Positions 1-8,409 of a DNA stretch of 14,300 bases are shown here, in pieces. Below the pieces are notes generated by a model. It made no database searches, was not told where the DNA came from, and worked only from the letters and a program-made list of their open reading frames with translations. Where the stretch lies: positions 1-14,300 of the forward strand of contig DASVFB010000069.1 of assembly GCA_036380275.1 (NCBI GenBank), in the 5' to 3' direction. Source of the DNA: DASVFB01 sp036380275 (GTDB taxonomy: Bacteria > Actinomycetota > Thermoleophilia > Gaiellales > Gaiellaceae). The stretch's first letter is position 1. Each line of letters opens with the position of its first letter. A program made the translations under genes and the position numbers.

Positions 1-25
1 AAGTCGTATCGACGCCGCTTACAAT

Positions 26-946
26 TCAGACGTCGGACAGGCGCAGAAGCCGGGCGAGCCGCTGGTGAAACGCGGCCTTCGTGATCGGAGGACGGCACTT
101 CGCGCCGAGGTCGCGCAGCGAGAGCGACGGATGGCGAAGGCGCAACTCCGCCGCCTCGCGCAGCCGCGGGGGCAGTGTCTCGAGGCGGCCCTCGGCGACC
201 AGCCGGCGCACGGCTTGGGCCTGCCGGTGGGCTGCGTGCGTCGTGCGGACGAGGTTCGCGTGGTCCGCGTTGGCGAGCCGGTTCGCGCGCGCTTTCGTTG
301 CGCCGACAACTGCGCGTTCCTCGAGCAGGAGAACCGCGTCGCTCGCCCCGGCCGCCGCAAGAAGGTCGGCGATCGTGTCCGCGCCCTTGGCGTAAGCCAC
401 AGCGTGGCGGCCGCGGTCGAAGACGCTCAGGCGCAGCCCTTCGCGGCGGGCGAGGTCGACGAGAAACTCGGCACCGGCGAGCCCGGTCGAGCGGATCTCG
501 AGGTGCGGTGAACGCGGGCCGCTGACCGATCCGCCTCCGATCAGCGAACCCCTCAGGTAGGCGTGCCGGCAGCACGCCCGCCGGACCACTCGGCGTGGCG
601 GCCGCTCGAGCGGCGCGCCGCGAACGTCGAGGACGCCCGCATCGTGAAGGATCCGCAGTGCGTCTGTTCCTCCCTCGACGTGCAGCTGATACCTGGTCGC
701 TCCGGCGAACGCGCGTTGCCGATACGTGCGCAGCTCGGAGCCCACGCCGACGTCACGGAGCAGCTCGAATGCGCGTCGGGCGACGGCGGACTCGCTCACG
801 TCGAGGTGCAGCGAAACCTCGCCTCGCCCGTGGATGTGGAGCCTCCCGGCCGAGTGGAAAAGCCCGGAGAGCTCAGCGAGCCGATCGCAATCCGACGCGG
901 GCACGACTCGCGTCAGCTCGCGTCTCAGGTCTTCAGAGAGTGACAT
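26..946 (-). CDS. whiA: WhiA, DNA-binding developmental/cell-division regulator
   Basis: 306-aa WhiA family protein. The N-terminal two thirds (about residues 15-210) carry the degenerate LAGLIDADG homing-endonuclease fold, with the typical segment AYLRGSLIGGGSVS followed by HLEI. The C-terminal part (about 240-300) is the WhiA helix-turn-helix, with LRLRHPSLSLRDLGAKC then PPITKAAFHQRL. In Streptomyces WhiA works with WhiB to control sporulation and division genes; in other Gram-positives it affects division and chromosome segregation. I chose the ATG at 946 because homology to the family begins there (MSLSEDLRRELT); the same frame stays open upstream to 1285, but that part is low-complexity antisense of the neighbour. 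The start lies inside the end of the methyltransferase gene (14-nt overlap), which suggests co-transcription and translational coupling. Length matches the family (about 300-330 aa). The usual partners rapZ and yvcK are not beside it in this window. Confidence 0.93.
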   Translation of the reverse strand: MSLSEDLRRELTRVVPASDCDRLAELSGLFHSAGRLHIHGRGEVSLHLDVSESAVARRAFELLRDVGVGSELRTYRQRAFAGATRYQLHVEGGTDALRILHDAGVLDVRGAPLERPPRRVVRRACCRHAYLRGSLIGGGSVSGPRSPHLEIRSTGLAGAEFLVDLARREGLRLSVFDRGRHAVAYAKGADTIADLLAAAGASDAVLLLEERAVVGATKARANRLANADHANLVRTTHAAHRQAQAVRRLVAEGRLETLPPRLREAAELRLRHPSLSLRDLGAKCRPPITKAAFHQRLARLLRLSDV

Positions 947-1466
947 CCTCGAGCGCCAGCAAGCGCCTTTTGTAGGAGCTGCCCAGCGAGCCGTAGCCGC
1001 CGAGGCCGGCGGCGGCGACGACGCGGTGGCACGGGACGAAGACGGCGAGGTGGTTCTGCGCGCAGAACGTGCCGGCGGCGCGGGCGGCGCCTGGACGCCC
1101 GGCCAGCGCAGCGAGCTCGCCGTACGTGACGACTTCGCCGCGCGGAACGCCGCGCAGGGTCTGCGCGAGCTCGCGGCCAAACGGCGTGAGGTCACTGAGG
1201 TCGAGCTCGACGTCCGAGAAGTCCTCGGCGTCGCCGGCGAAGTAGCACCGCAGCCTCGTGACGAGACCTGGCGCGAAATTGTCACTGCCGCGTGCGCTCT
1301 CGTCCGCTAGGTTCGCCGACGTGGGCGGCGGGTAGCCACCCCACCCAGGGTGGGGGTGTGAGACGTCGGGCCGCGGCAACTCGTGCCAGACGACCCGGCG
1401 GCCGTCCGTGCAGAGCTCCGCGACTCCCCAGCCGTCGGCCTCGTAGCGCAAGCACGTCACCGCCAC
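933..1466 (-). CDS. ogt: Methylated-DNA--[protein]-cysteine S-methyltransferase
   Basis: 177-aa O6-alkylguanine-DNA alkyltransferase, a suicide repair enzyme that moves the alkyl group from O6-alkylguanine to its own cysteine. The active-site motif VPCHRVV is present with acceptor Cys146, followed by the conserved GGYGS...K..LL..E tail. The DNA-binding helix region TPFGRELAQTLRGVPRGEVVTYGELA precedes it, as expected. The first 80 residues are the poorly conserved N-terminal domain. Start is a GTG at 1466, chosen because an SD-like AGGTGAGG lies four bases upstream. The residue after Asn in the usual NP..I.IPCHR segment is His (NHLAVFVPCHR), a mild variant. The gene is divergent from the dehydrogenase at 1493 and overlaps whiA. 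I cannot separate ogt from adaB-type naming by sequence alone; the enzyme family itself is secure. Confidence 0.92.
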   Translation of the reverse strand: MAVTCLRYEADGWGVAELCTDGRRVVWHELPRPDVSHPHPGWGGYPPPTSANLADESARGSDNFAPGLVTRLRCYFAGDAEDFSDVELDLSDLTPFGRELAQTLRGVPRGEVVTYGELAALAGRPGAARAAGTFCAQNHLAVFVPCHRVVAAAGLGGYGSLGSSYKRRLLALEDVTL

Positions 1467-1478
1467 GACGCCTCACCT

Positions 1479-1484
1479 TACAAT
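1479..1484 (+). promoter_or_regulatory. Candidate -10 box (TACAAT) for leaderless pruA
   Basis: TACAAT ends eight bases before the GTG start of the dehydrogenase and there is no Shine-Dalgarno sequence between them. A transcript would begin at or very near the start codon. The -35 region (GTCACC, 17-nt spacer) is a weak match. Confidence 0.55.
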
Positions 1485-1492
1485 CGGCGCCC

Positions 1493-3130
<1,638 letters not shown>

Positions 3131-3152
3131 CGGGGCTGCAAGTCACCGTAGG

Positions 3153-5006
3153 TCAGGCCCGGCCGGCCTTGTGCAGCTGCGCGTAGACCTTGCGAGCGGT
3201 CGCCGCGGGGAGCTCGGGAACGCCCTCGAGCTCCTCTTGCGACGCCTCGAGGAACCGCTCCGGTGAGCCGAAGTGGCGCAGGATCGCGCGCCGGCGAGCC
3301 GGCCCAACTCCCTCCAACGTGTCGAAGATCGTCTCGAACGACCGCGCGTCGCGACGTTGCCGGTGGAACCCGAGGGCGAAGCGGTGCGCCTCGTCGCGGG
3401 TCCGTTGCAGGAGCTGCAGGCCCGGTGAGTGCGGGTCGAGGACGATCGGACCTGGAAGGCCCGGCACGAAGACCTCTTCGATCCGCTTCGCGAGCGCGAT
3501 TACCGCGACGCGCGGCAGGTCGAACTCCTGCATCGCGGCGAGCGCCGCAGAAAGCTGTCCCTTGCCGCCGTCGATCACGACGAGGTTCGGCGCCGCGGCA
3601 AACGACTCGTCGTACTCTCCCTCGTTGCGCCGGCCCAGCCGCGCGAAGCGTCGCGAGACGACCTCGGCCATCGCCGCGAAGTCGTCCTGGCCGTCGAGGC
3701 TGCGCACCGTGAACTTGCGGTAGTGCGCCTTCTTCGCTGCCGCGTCCTGGAACACGACCATCGAGCCGACCGTCTCCGTCCCCTGGATCGTCGAGATGTC
3801 GAAGCACTCGATCCGGAGCGGCAGCGACTCGAGGTTCAGGGCCTCGCGGAGCTCCTCGAGCGCCTCGGCACGGCGCGCGCGGCGGGTCGCCGCCGCGGCC
3901 GTCTCGGACGAAAGCGCTTGACGCGCGTTCTCGGCCGCGAGCTCTGCGAGCCGGCGTTTCTCGCCGCGCAGCGCGCGACGTACCTCGACTCGCGAGCCGC
4001 GCCGCTCCGTGAGCAACTGCTCGAGCGCGGAGAGGTCGCCTGCCTCCTGCGGTACGACGACCTGCGGCGGCACCGACGGCGTCGCGGTGTAGTACTCGAC
4101 ACAGAACGCTTCGAGCACGGCCGTGACGTCCTGCTCCTCGACGTTCTCGAGGTGGAACGAGTAGCGGTCGATCATCTTGCCGCCGCGGAGCGGGAAGATC
4201 TGGACGACTCCGTGGTCGCCCTCGAGCGCGAGCCCGAGCACGTCGACGTCGCGGACGTCGCGCCGATCCGCCGCCTGCCGCTCGGCAAGGTGTTGGATCG
4301 AGAAGAGCCGGTTGCGATACCGCGCTGCCTCCTCGAAGCGCTCCTCCTCGGCAGCCTCGCGCATCCGGCGCTCCAGCTCGCGCTGAATCGGCTTGGTGTC
4401 GCCCGAGAGGAACTGCACGACGCCGTCGATGATCTTCGCGTACTCGGGCGCGCCGATGTAGCCGACGCAGGGCGCGTAGCAGCGGTCGATGTGGTAGTCG
4501 AGACAGGGGATGCCCGAGTGTCGGCCCGGCTTCGGCCCCTCGCACGGTCGAAAGCGAAATGCGCGGTTGAGCACGTCCAGCGTCTCGCGCACCTTCTTCG
4601 CGTTCGCGTACGGGCCGAAGTAGACGACGCCGCGCCGGTGCCGCTCGCGCGTGAACATCACGCGCGGGAACTCGTCCTCCACCGTGACGGCGATGTACGG
4701 GAACGACTTGTCGTCGCGCAACCGCACGTTGAACGGAGGGCGGTACCGCTTGATGAGGTTCTGCTCGAGGTGGAGCGCCTCGACCTCGGTGCTCGTGACT
4801 ATCACCTCGACGTCGTGTACGCGCTCGGGCAGCTGCGACATAGTCGGCCGGTCGCGGCCGCGGGCCTGGAAGTACGAGCGCACACGTGAGCGGAGCGACT
4901 TCGCCTTGCCGACGTAGAGCACCTGGCCTGCGTCGTCGCGGAAGAGGTAGACGCCCGGCTTCGTCGGAAGGTTTTTCAGCTGCTCGGCGACGCGCTCCGA
5001 CGGCAT
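3153..5006 (-). CDS. uvrC: UvrABC excinuclease subunit C
   Basis: 617-aa UvrC, which makes the 3' and 5' incisions around bulky lesions in nucleotide excision repair. Domain order is complete. A GIY-YIG nuclease (about 15-95) has PGVYLF and LYVGKAKSLRSRV. The four-cysteine cluster C..(12)..C.(7).C.(3).C follows (RPCEGP...PCLDYHIDRCYAPC), matching the Fe-S ligands described for UvrC. A UVR motif for UvrB binding comes next (EEERFEEAARYRNRL). The RNase H-like nuclease carries ECFDIST and VVIDGGKGQL. A C-terminal tandem helix-hairpin-helix spans about 561-617 (LEGVGPARRRAIL). The ATG at 5006 fits the family N-terminus, and a TAGCCT box sits six bases upstream, suggesting a leaderless transcript. 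Divergent from the hemQ-like gene across 44 bases. A long ORF antisense to this gene is a GC-rich shadow. Confidence 0.97.
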   Translation of the reverse strand: MPSERVAEQLKNLPTKPGVYLFRDDAGQVLYVGKAKSLRSRVRSYFQARGRDRPTMSQLPERVHDVEVIVTSTEVEALHLEQNLIKRYRPPFNVRLRDDKSFPYIAVTVEDEFPRVMFTRERHRRGVVYFGPYANAKKVRETLDVLNRAFRFRPCEGPKPGRHSGIPCLDYHIDRCYAPCVGYIGAPEYAKIIDGVVQFLSGDTKPIQRELERRMREAAEEERFEEAARYRNRLFSIQHLAERQAADRRDVRDVDVLGLALEGDHGVVQIFPLRGGKMIDRYSFHLENVEEQDVTAVLEAFCVEYYTATPSVPPQVVVPQEAGDLSALEQLLTERRGSRVEVRRALRGEKRRLAELAAENARQALSSETAAAATRRARRAEALEELREALNLESLPLRIECFDISTIQGTETVGSMVVFQDAAAKKAHYRKFTVRSLDGQDDFAAMAEVVSRRFARLGRRNEGEYDESFAAAPNLVVIDGGKGQLSAALAAMQEFDLPRVAVIALAKRIEEVFVPGLPGPIVLDPHSPGLQLLQRTRDEAHRFALGFHRQRRDARSFETIFDTLEGVGPARRRAILRHFGSPERFLEASQEELEGVPELPAATARKVYAQLHKAGRA

Positions 5007-5012
5007 GGAGCC

Positions 5013-5018
5013 AGGCTA
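5013..5018 (-). promoter_or_regulatory. Candidate -10 box (TAGCCT) for uvrC
   Basis: On the minus strand TAGCCT ends six bases before the uvrC ATG, with no Shine-Dalgarno sequence, the arrangement seen in leaderless actinobacterial mRNAs. It lies next to an imperfect palindrome, CTAG...CTAG at 5019-5037, in the divergent intergenic space. Confidence 0.4.
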
Positions 5019-5034
5019 CTAGCGCCGCTGCGGC

Positions 5035-5040
5035 TAGCAT
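5035..5040 (+). promoter_or_regulatory. Candidate -10 box (TAGCAT) for hemQ-like gene
   Basis: TAGCAT ends ten bases before the ATG at 5051. No Shine-Dalgarno sequence is visible. With the uvrC box on the other strand it makes the 44-bp spacer a compact divergent promoter. Confidence 0.35.
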
Positions 5041-5050
5041 CGGCCACGTT

Positions 5051-5743
5051 ATGGACCGCGGGCAATACGTCGCGTACACCTTCTACAAGGCGGATCCGGC
5101 CTGGCGCCGATTGCCGATCGAGGAGCGCACCGCGGGCAAGGACGCGTTCGCCGAGGCCGTCGAGGCGTTCGCGCCCCGGTTCGAGCACCTGCGCGTTTAC
5201 TCCTGCACGGGCGTGCGGCCCGACTGCGACTTCTTCCTCTGGAAGATCAGCGAGCGCTATGAGCTGCTCGGCGAGCTCGGCGCTGCCCTGAACGCGGCGC
5301 CGCTCTCCGGCTGGCTCGAGACGCCGCACTCCTACCTCGCGACGACGAAAGCGTCCCAGTACACGAGCGCCCGCAAAGCGCGCAAGATCACGCCGCGCAA
5401 CTCGCCGTACCTCGTCGTCTACCCGTTCGTGAAGACCCGGCCCTGGTACGCGCTGCCGATCGAGCGGCGGCAGAGCGCAATGGACGAGCACATCCGCATC
5501 GGCGCCGAGTTCGCGTCGATCCACAACCACACGACGTACTCGTTCGGGATCGACGACCAGGAGTTCATGACCGCCTTCGAGTGCGACGAGCCGGCGGACT
5601 TCATGCACCTGATGCTGACGTTGCGCGAGACCGAGGCGAGTTCGTACACCGAGCGGGACACGCCGATCTTCGTCGGACAGCTGATGGACGTCCGCGCAGC
5701 GCTCGACGCCCTCGACGGCGCCTCTTCACGCGTCGAGGCTTAG
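5051..5743 (+). CDS. hemQ: Chlorite dismutase-family coproheme decarboxylase (HemQ/ChdC-like)
   Basis: 230-aa member of the chlorite dismutase/HemQ heme-binding family. In Gram-positives and actinobacteria HemQ (ChdC) converts coproheme III to heme b, the last step of the coproporphyrin-dependent heme pathway, using peroxide. Seen here: the family segments YPFVKTRPWYALPIERRQ, MDEHIRIG with the likely proximal heme ligand His147, TTYSFGIDDQEF, and LTLRETEASSYTERDTPIFVG near the C-terminus. The arginine that true chlorite dismutases carry 13 residues after the proximal His is absent; His158-Asn159-His160 occupies that spot. Decarboxylase rather than chlorite-degrading function is therefore inferred. 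The wording TTYSFG.DDQEF recalls the archaeal/deep-actinobacterial branch of the family. The ATG at 5051 is the first start matching the family N-terminus. It stands alone; no other heme genes are in the window. Confidence 0.85.
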   Translation: MDRGQYVAYTFYKADPAWRRLPIEERTAGKDAFAEAVEAFAPRFEHLRVYSCTGVRPDCDFFLWKISERYELLGELGAALNAAPLSGWLETPHSYLATTKASQYTSARKARKITPRNSPYLVVYPFVKTRPWYALPIERRQSAMDEHIRIGAEFASIHNHTTYSFGIDDQEFMTAFECDEPADFMHLMLTLRETEASSYTERDTPIFVGQLMDVRAALDALDGASSRVEA

Positions 5744-5769
5744 AACCCGTTTCACAATGAAACGAGTTC
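5743..5769. terminator. Stem-loop between convergent genes (likely bidirectional terminator)
   Basis: GAACCCGTTTC pairs with GAAACGAGTTC around a 5-base loop: an 11-bp stem with one mismatch. It begins at the last base of the hemQ-like stop codon and ends nine bases from the stop of the convergent membrane gene. There is no strong T-run on either side, so termination is inferred from position and stem. Confidence 0.55.
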
Positions 5770-5777
5770 TCAATGTG

Positions 5778-6149
5778 TCAGACGTAGTCGTGCTGGTCGC
5801 GCCAGACGCGCCACATCGAGAACGCGCACAACCCGAGGATGACTAGGAACGCGACCGCGTCGAGGCCGCTCGCGCCTCGCCAGAAGTAGACGCCGAGCGC
5901 GGCGATACCGAGGACCGCTGCGCCGTAGAACGCGACATACGCGCGACGGGGCCACAGCGCGATCGAGCCCCGCTGCTCGCGCCAGACGAGATAGATGAAG
6001 AACGCAATCGCGAGGAAGAACGCGATGCGCGCGAGCAGGAAGAGAGCCGCGACGGTCGGCTGCAGCGACAGCGCGACGATGATCGCCGCGATTGCGGCGA
6101 GGATCAGGAAGCCGCGAAGCGTCGGGTGATCCGAGAGCAATCGCCGCAT
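5778..6149 (-). CDS. Small four-helix membrane protein, unknown function
   Basis: 123-aa hydrophobic protein that I do not recognise. Four membrane segments are visible: LRGFLILAAIAAIIVALSL; VAALFLLARIAFFLAIAFFIYLVW; AYVAFYGAAVLGIAALGVYFW; and LDAVAFLVILGLCAFSMWRVW. A basic loop (REQRGSIALWPRR) lies between helices 2 and 3 and the tail WRDQHDYV is charged, so both ends are probably cytoplasmic. The frame is open to 6206, but I prefer the ATG at 6149 (MRRLLSDHP), which gives a short positively charged N-terminus before the first helix and has a TACGAT box nine bases upstream. It is convergent with the hemQ-like gene. The 135 bases upstream, to the inverted-repeat element, hold no visible gene. 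Confidence 0.75.
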   Translation of the reverse strand: MRRLLSDHPTLRGFLILAAIAAIIVALSLQPTVAALFLLARIAFFLAIAFFIYLVWREQRGSIALWPRRAYVAFYGAAVLGIAALGVYFWRGASGLDAVAFLVILGLCAFSMWRVWRDQHDYV

Positions 6150-6158
6150 AAGGCCGTC

Positions 6159-6164
6159 ATCGTA
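6159..6164 (-). promoter_or_regulatory. Candidate -10 box (TACGAT)
   Basis: TACGAT on the minus strand ends nine bases before the ATG at 6149. Weak evidence: the motif and spacing fit, but no -35 box was recognised. Confidence 0.3.
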
Positions 6165-6284
6165 GGCACACCCGAGCAGAGCGCAAGGAACGGGCCAAAC
6201 CGGCATCTGTCTGTGGGCGGAGTCGGAGTTGCGCTCAGGCGACTGCGGCGCTAGCCCTCGAGCGATCGGGGGGTCCGGCTCCGC

Positions 6285-6451
6285 TTAGAAGCTCTCACAG
6301 AATGACGCTTCGTCGAACGGGTGCGATGGGCGGCCCGAGTCAAGGACGCAGGGAGCCCCGATAGCAGCGCTATCGGGGCGACTGAGGACGCAGGATCGGG
6401 TCGCCCAGCGCGGCCGGGCGACTCAAGGCTTCATTCTGTGAGAGCTTCTTA
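6285..6451. mobile_element. MITE-like palindromic element with 18-bp terminal inverted repeats
   Basis: GAAGCTCTCACAGAATGA at 6288-6305 is repeated as its exact reverse complement at 6431-6448. Both ends are flanked by TTA in direct orientation (6285-6287 and 6449-6451), as a 3-bp target duplication would be. Inside is a perfect 11-bp hairpin with a 3-base loop (GCCCCGATAGC, 6355-6365; GCTATCGGGGC, 6369-6379), bracketed by two direct copies of AGGACGCAGG (6343-6352 and 6385-6394). A second hairpin, GTCGCCC/GGGCGAC, lies at 6400-6422. No coding capacity is evident. The right TTA supplies the TAA stop of the adjacent membrane gene. It may be a non-autonomous transposable element or a REP-like structured repeat; the window has only one copy. 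Confidence 0.65.
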
Positions 6452-6799
6452 CGCCGTCAGGTACGCGCGCACGGCCAATGCCGCGGCGACCAGCGTCGCC
6501 CCAGCAAACCACAGCAGACGCCGGCGCGGTTCGTCCGGTGCGTACAGCCACGGCGAAAGGACAGCGAGCAGCGCGAACGTTCCATACGCGTAGTGCAGCC
6601 GGTCGGGAGCGCGGTAGTCATTCGACAGCAGGAGCAGCCCGAGACCGACCTGTGCGATCAGCACCGTCTGCGCAAGCGCGAGGACGTGCTCGAGCGCGAC
6701 GCCGGTGCGGCCGCGCCGATACGCCCAGAATCCCCAGAGCGCTCCACCCCACGTCACGGCGAGCACGGCGAAGGCGACGAGCCGGTGGGTCGTTAGCAT
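6449..6799 (-). CDS. Small four-helix membrane protein, unknown function
   Basis: 116-aa integral membrane protein that I do not recognise. Helices: LVAFAVLAVTWGGALWGFWAY, VLALAQTVLIAQVGLGLLLL, LHYAYGTFALLAVLSPWLYA and LLWFAGATLVAAALAVRAYL. Histidines in ALEHVLAL and DRLHYAYG lie at helix ends; whether they bind a cofactor is unknown. The ATG at 6799 was chosen over a GTG at 6865 because the stretch between them is arginine-rich and unlike a membrane leader, and because TAGGTT lies seven bases before the ATG. Its stop codon is formed by the TTA flank of the inverted-repeat element, so the element sits exactly at the gene end. Divergent from the beta-helix gene. Confidence 0.75.
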   Translation of the reverse strand: MLTTHRLVAFAVLAVTWGGALWGFWAYRRGRTGVALEHVLALAQTVLIAQVGLGLLLLSNDYRAPDRLHYAYGTFALLAVLSPWLYAPDEPRRRLLWFAGATLVAAALAVRAYLTA

Positions 6800-6806
6800 C
6801 GCGAGG

Positions 6807-6812
6807 AACCTA
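6807..6812 (-). promoter_or_regulatory. Candidate -10 box (TAGGTT)
   Basis: TAGGTT on the minus strand ends seven bases before the ATG at 6799. No Shine-Dalgarno sequence lies between, which is consistent with a leaderless transcript. Confidence 0.35.
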
Positions 6813-6878
6813 CAGAGGAGGCGTGCTGGTCGACGAACGTAGACTCGGACGGTGAGCGCCCACACCTAGAACATCCGG

Positions 6879-7933
6879 ATGAGCTACGGCACCGCACTCA
6901 TGATCGGAGCGATCGCCGTGCTTGTGGCGATCACTTCCGGCTGCGGCAATAGCGCGAACGTAGCCGCCGGCTCGAAAACGGAGACCGTCTCGAACGGCAC
7001 CACGCCCGCTCCGCCGCCTCGTCCCCGGCCGGCTCCGCCGACGTCAGCGTGCTTCCCCAATCCCGGTGCCTGCGGATACCCAGACCCGAACGCCGGCAAT
7101 GTCGGGGTACCGGCCGGAACCACCCTCACAGCTTCCGGGTCGATCACCGTCACGACACCCGGTACGGTGATTGACGGGAAAGACATCACGGGCACGGTGA
7201 CGGTCAGCGCCGACAACGTCACGATCCGCAATAGTCGCATCACCGTCAACGGCGCCGGATGCGGGCCGTCGGATACATGCGGTAACGCCGCGATCTACCT
7301 CCGCGGCCCCTACACCGTCCACGTCTTCAACGTCGAGTTGACTGCCGCAGCCCGACGACGGTCGAGCACGGGATCCGCAACGCAGATGGCGGCACACTCG
7401 ACGTCGACAAGGTTTATCAGCACGGGACCATTGACGCGCTCTGTTTCTGCGGGCACGCGACCATCAAGAACAGCTATTCCAAGATCACGTTGAGCATCGC
7501 TGGCGATCACCTAGAGAACATCTACACAGACGATGCGACGCTGGTGGCGACGCACAATACGTTCCTCAACGATCAGCCGCAGACGGCGAACATCTTCGCT
7601 AACACCGGGAACGGGTCCGGCGGGGCATGCAAGAACCATTTGACGATCTCCAACAACCTGATTGCCGGAGGCGGCTTCGCGATCTATGCGTGCGGTCACG
7701 CGTCGTCGGCTGGACCGTCAACGGTCAGCATCACAGGGAACAGGATCGCGAGGTGCGGCGGCACTGAGGTGCAGGGAGGCGGCGGCACCTGGGTTTGCCC
7801 TCACGGGGCGGACTCGTTTGGTTACTTCCCCAATGGCGGCTCGTTCGGGACGCTGGCCTCCTGGTATCCGAACACGGTTTGGACTGGCAACGTGTGGGAC
7901 GACACAGGCGATCCCATTGGCGCACCCGCGTAG
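6879..7933 (+). pseudogene. Secreted right-handed beta-helix lipoprotein, frameshifted
   Basis: One protein split over two frames. The first frame (from ATG 6879) encodes a signal peptide with lipobox-like TSGC at residues 19-22, so it is probably lipid-anchored. A Pro-rich linker (TTPAPPPRPRPAPP) follows, then VPAGTTLTASGSITV and TVIDGKDITGTVTVSADNVT, the repeating short strands of a parallel beta-helix (pectate-lyase-like fold). Sense is lost after VFNVELTAAA near 7350 and the frame ends at 7493. The other frame continues logically (TTVEHGIRNADGG, VDKVYQHGTIDALCFCGHAT, then NHLTISNNLIAGGGFAIYACG) to a TAG at 7931-7933. One base missing in the CCC at 7351-7353 would restore a reading of about 350 aa. 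This is either a true pseudogene or a homopolymer sequencing error. Function is unknown; such proteins usually bind or cleave polysaccharide. It has no Shine-Dalgarno site; TAGAAC lies six bases before the ATG. Confidence 0.75.
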
Positions 7934-8005
7934 ATGGCCGTCGCGTTCGTCAGCACTCAGCTACGCCACTCCACACTCTCACTCCGGCCCGGGTCCGCTT
8001 TTCTG

Positions 8006-8041
8006 TAGGCCGGACGGCCGCTTCTTTTAGGCCGGATGGCC
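8006..8041. repeat. Tandem pair TAGGCCGGAYGGCC (22-bp period)
   Basis: TAGGCCGGACGGCC (8006-8019) and TAGGCCGGATGGCC (8028-8041) differ at one base and are separated by eight bases. Each contains a near-palindrome, GGCCG..CGGCC or GGCC..GGCC, so they could be paired protein-binding sites or mobile-element end repeats. Confidence 0.5.
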
Positions 8042-8080
8042 TATGGACAACGCCGCATGTGCCACCTCAATATGGGGGGC

Positions 8081-8182
8081 TGTGGAGCCAGGGGGACGCC
8101 GGGCCTGCGGCAAGCCTTCAAGCGCCCAAGCCACACGGGGGGATCTGCGGCGATCCCACTGCGGCTCTTCCCTGGCTCCGCG
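8081..8182. other. Long-range stem-loop in gene-free region (possible structured RNA or element)
   Basis: GGAGCCAGGG (8084-8093) is perfectly complementary to CCCTGGCTCC (8170-8179). G-T pairs extend the stem on both sides. The 76-base interior holds a second perfect hairpin, GGGATC-TGCGGC-GATCCC (8140-8157). There is no convincing reading frame across it. It could be a small RNA, a riboswitch-like leader or a folded element remnant; I do not match it to a known RNA family. Confidence 0.35.
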
Positions 8183-8269
8183 CACCTACTGTGCCAAAAG
8201 GTCGCCACCGCGACGGCAGACGTTACGGCCCGACAGCGATGCGGGCGCGAGATCCATCACAGCGGTCCT

Positions 8270-8287
8270 GACGCCTACCTTTGCGTC
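8270..8287 (-). terminator. Small hairpin just after the 39-aa ORF
   Basis: GACGC (8270-8274) pairs with GCGTC (8283-8287) around an 8-base loop, two bases past the stop of the short minus-strand ORF. The stem is only five pairs and no T-run follows, so this is a weak terminator candidate. Confidence 0.25.
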
Positions 8288-8289
8288 CT

Positions 8290-8409
8290 TTATCCGTCTT
8301 CACGCTGTGCGACAGCAGGTGGGTCATGCTCCCGGCCGTACACGACCGCAGCTATGAGCGCCATCGCAATCGGCATGAAGACCGCCGCGAGCAACACATA
8401 GGTGATCAC
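8290..8409 (-). CDS. Possible 39-aa single-pass membrane protein
   Basis: Short ORF with one clear hydrophobic helix (MITYVLLAAVFMPIAMALIA, then AVVYG) and a charged tail (REHDPPAVAQREDG): an N-out or tail-in small membrane peptide. Support: GTG start at 8409, Shine-Dalgarno GAGGAG at 8420-8425 with a ten-base spacer, and a 4-base GTGA overlap with the stop of the ORF upstream. It resembles small helper subunits of membrane complexes in size only; I do not recognise the sequence. It could be chance, since the region looks like mobile-element debris, but the start signal is better than expected for a random frame. Confidence 0.4.
   Translation of the reverse strand: MITYVLLAAVFMPIAMALIAAVVYGREHDPPAVAQREDG

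Noticed and set aside
20..25. TACAAT near the left edge as a plus-strand promoter
   Set aside because: It would transcribe antisense through whiA with no plus-strand gene following; probably chance.
947..1285. 113-codon N-terminal extension of whiA
   Set aside because: Ser/Arg/Pro/Ala-rich shadow of the overlapping methyltransferase; WhiA similarity starts at the ATG at 946.
3429..4889. 486-codon plus-strand open frame inside uvrC
   Set aside because: It is exactly antisense to the fully conserved uvrC gene. Its Arg/Leu/Val-rich translation shows no domain, as expected from the G/C-rich third positions of the opposite strand.
8003..8060. Resemblance of minus-strand TCCGGCCTAAA to the c-di-GMP-I (GEMM) riboswitch core
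   Set aside because: Only this short string matches; the GAAA tetraloop receptor parts, the GGACGCAAAGCC segment and the 3' GGTAGGTAGCGGGG segment are not found in the right order.
7795..8401. Plus-strand frames of 100-158 codons across the gene-free region
   Set aside because: No start signals, no recognisable motif, Cys/Arg/Pro-rich composition; they overlap stem-loop structures and each other.
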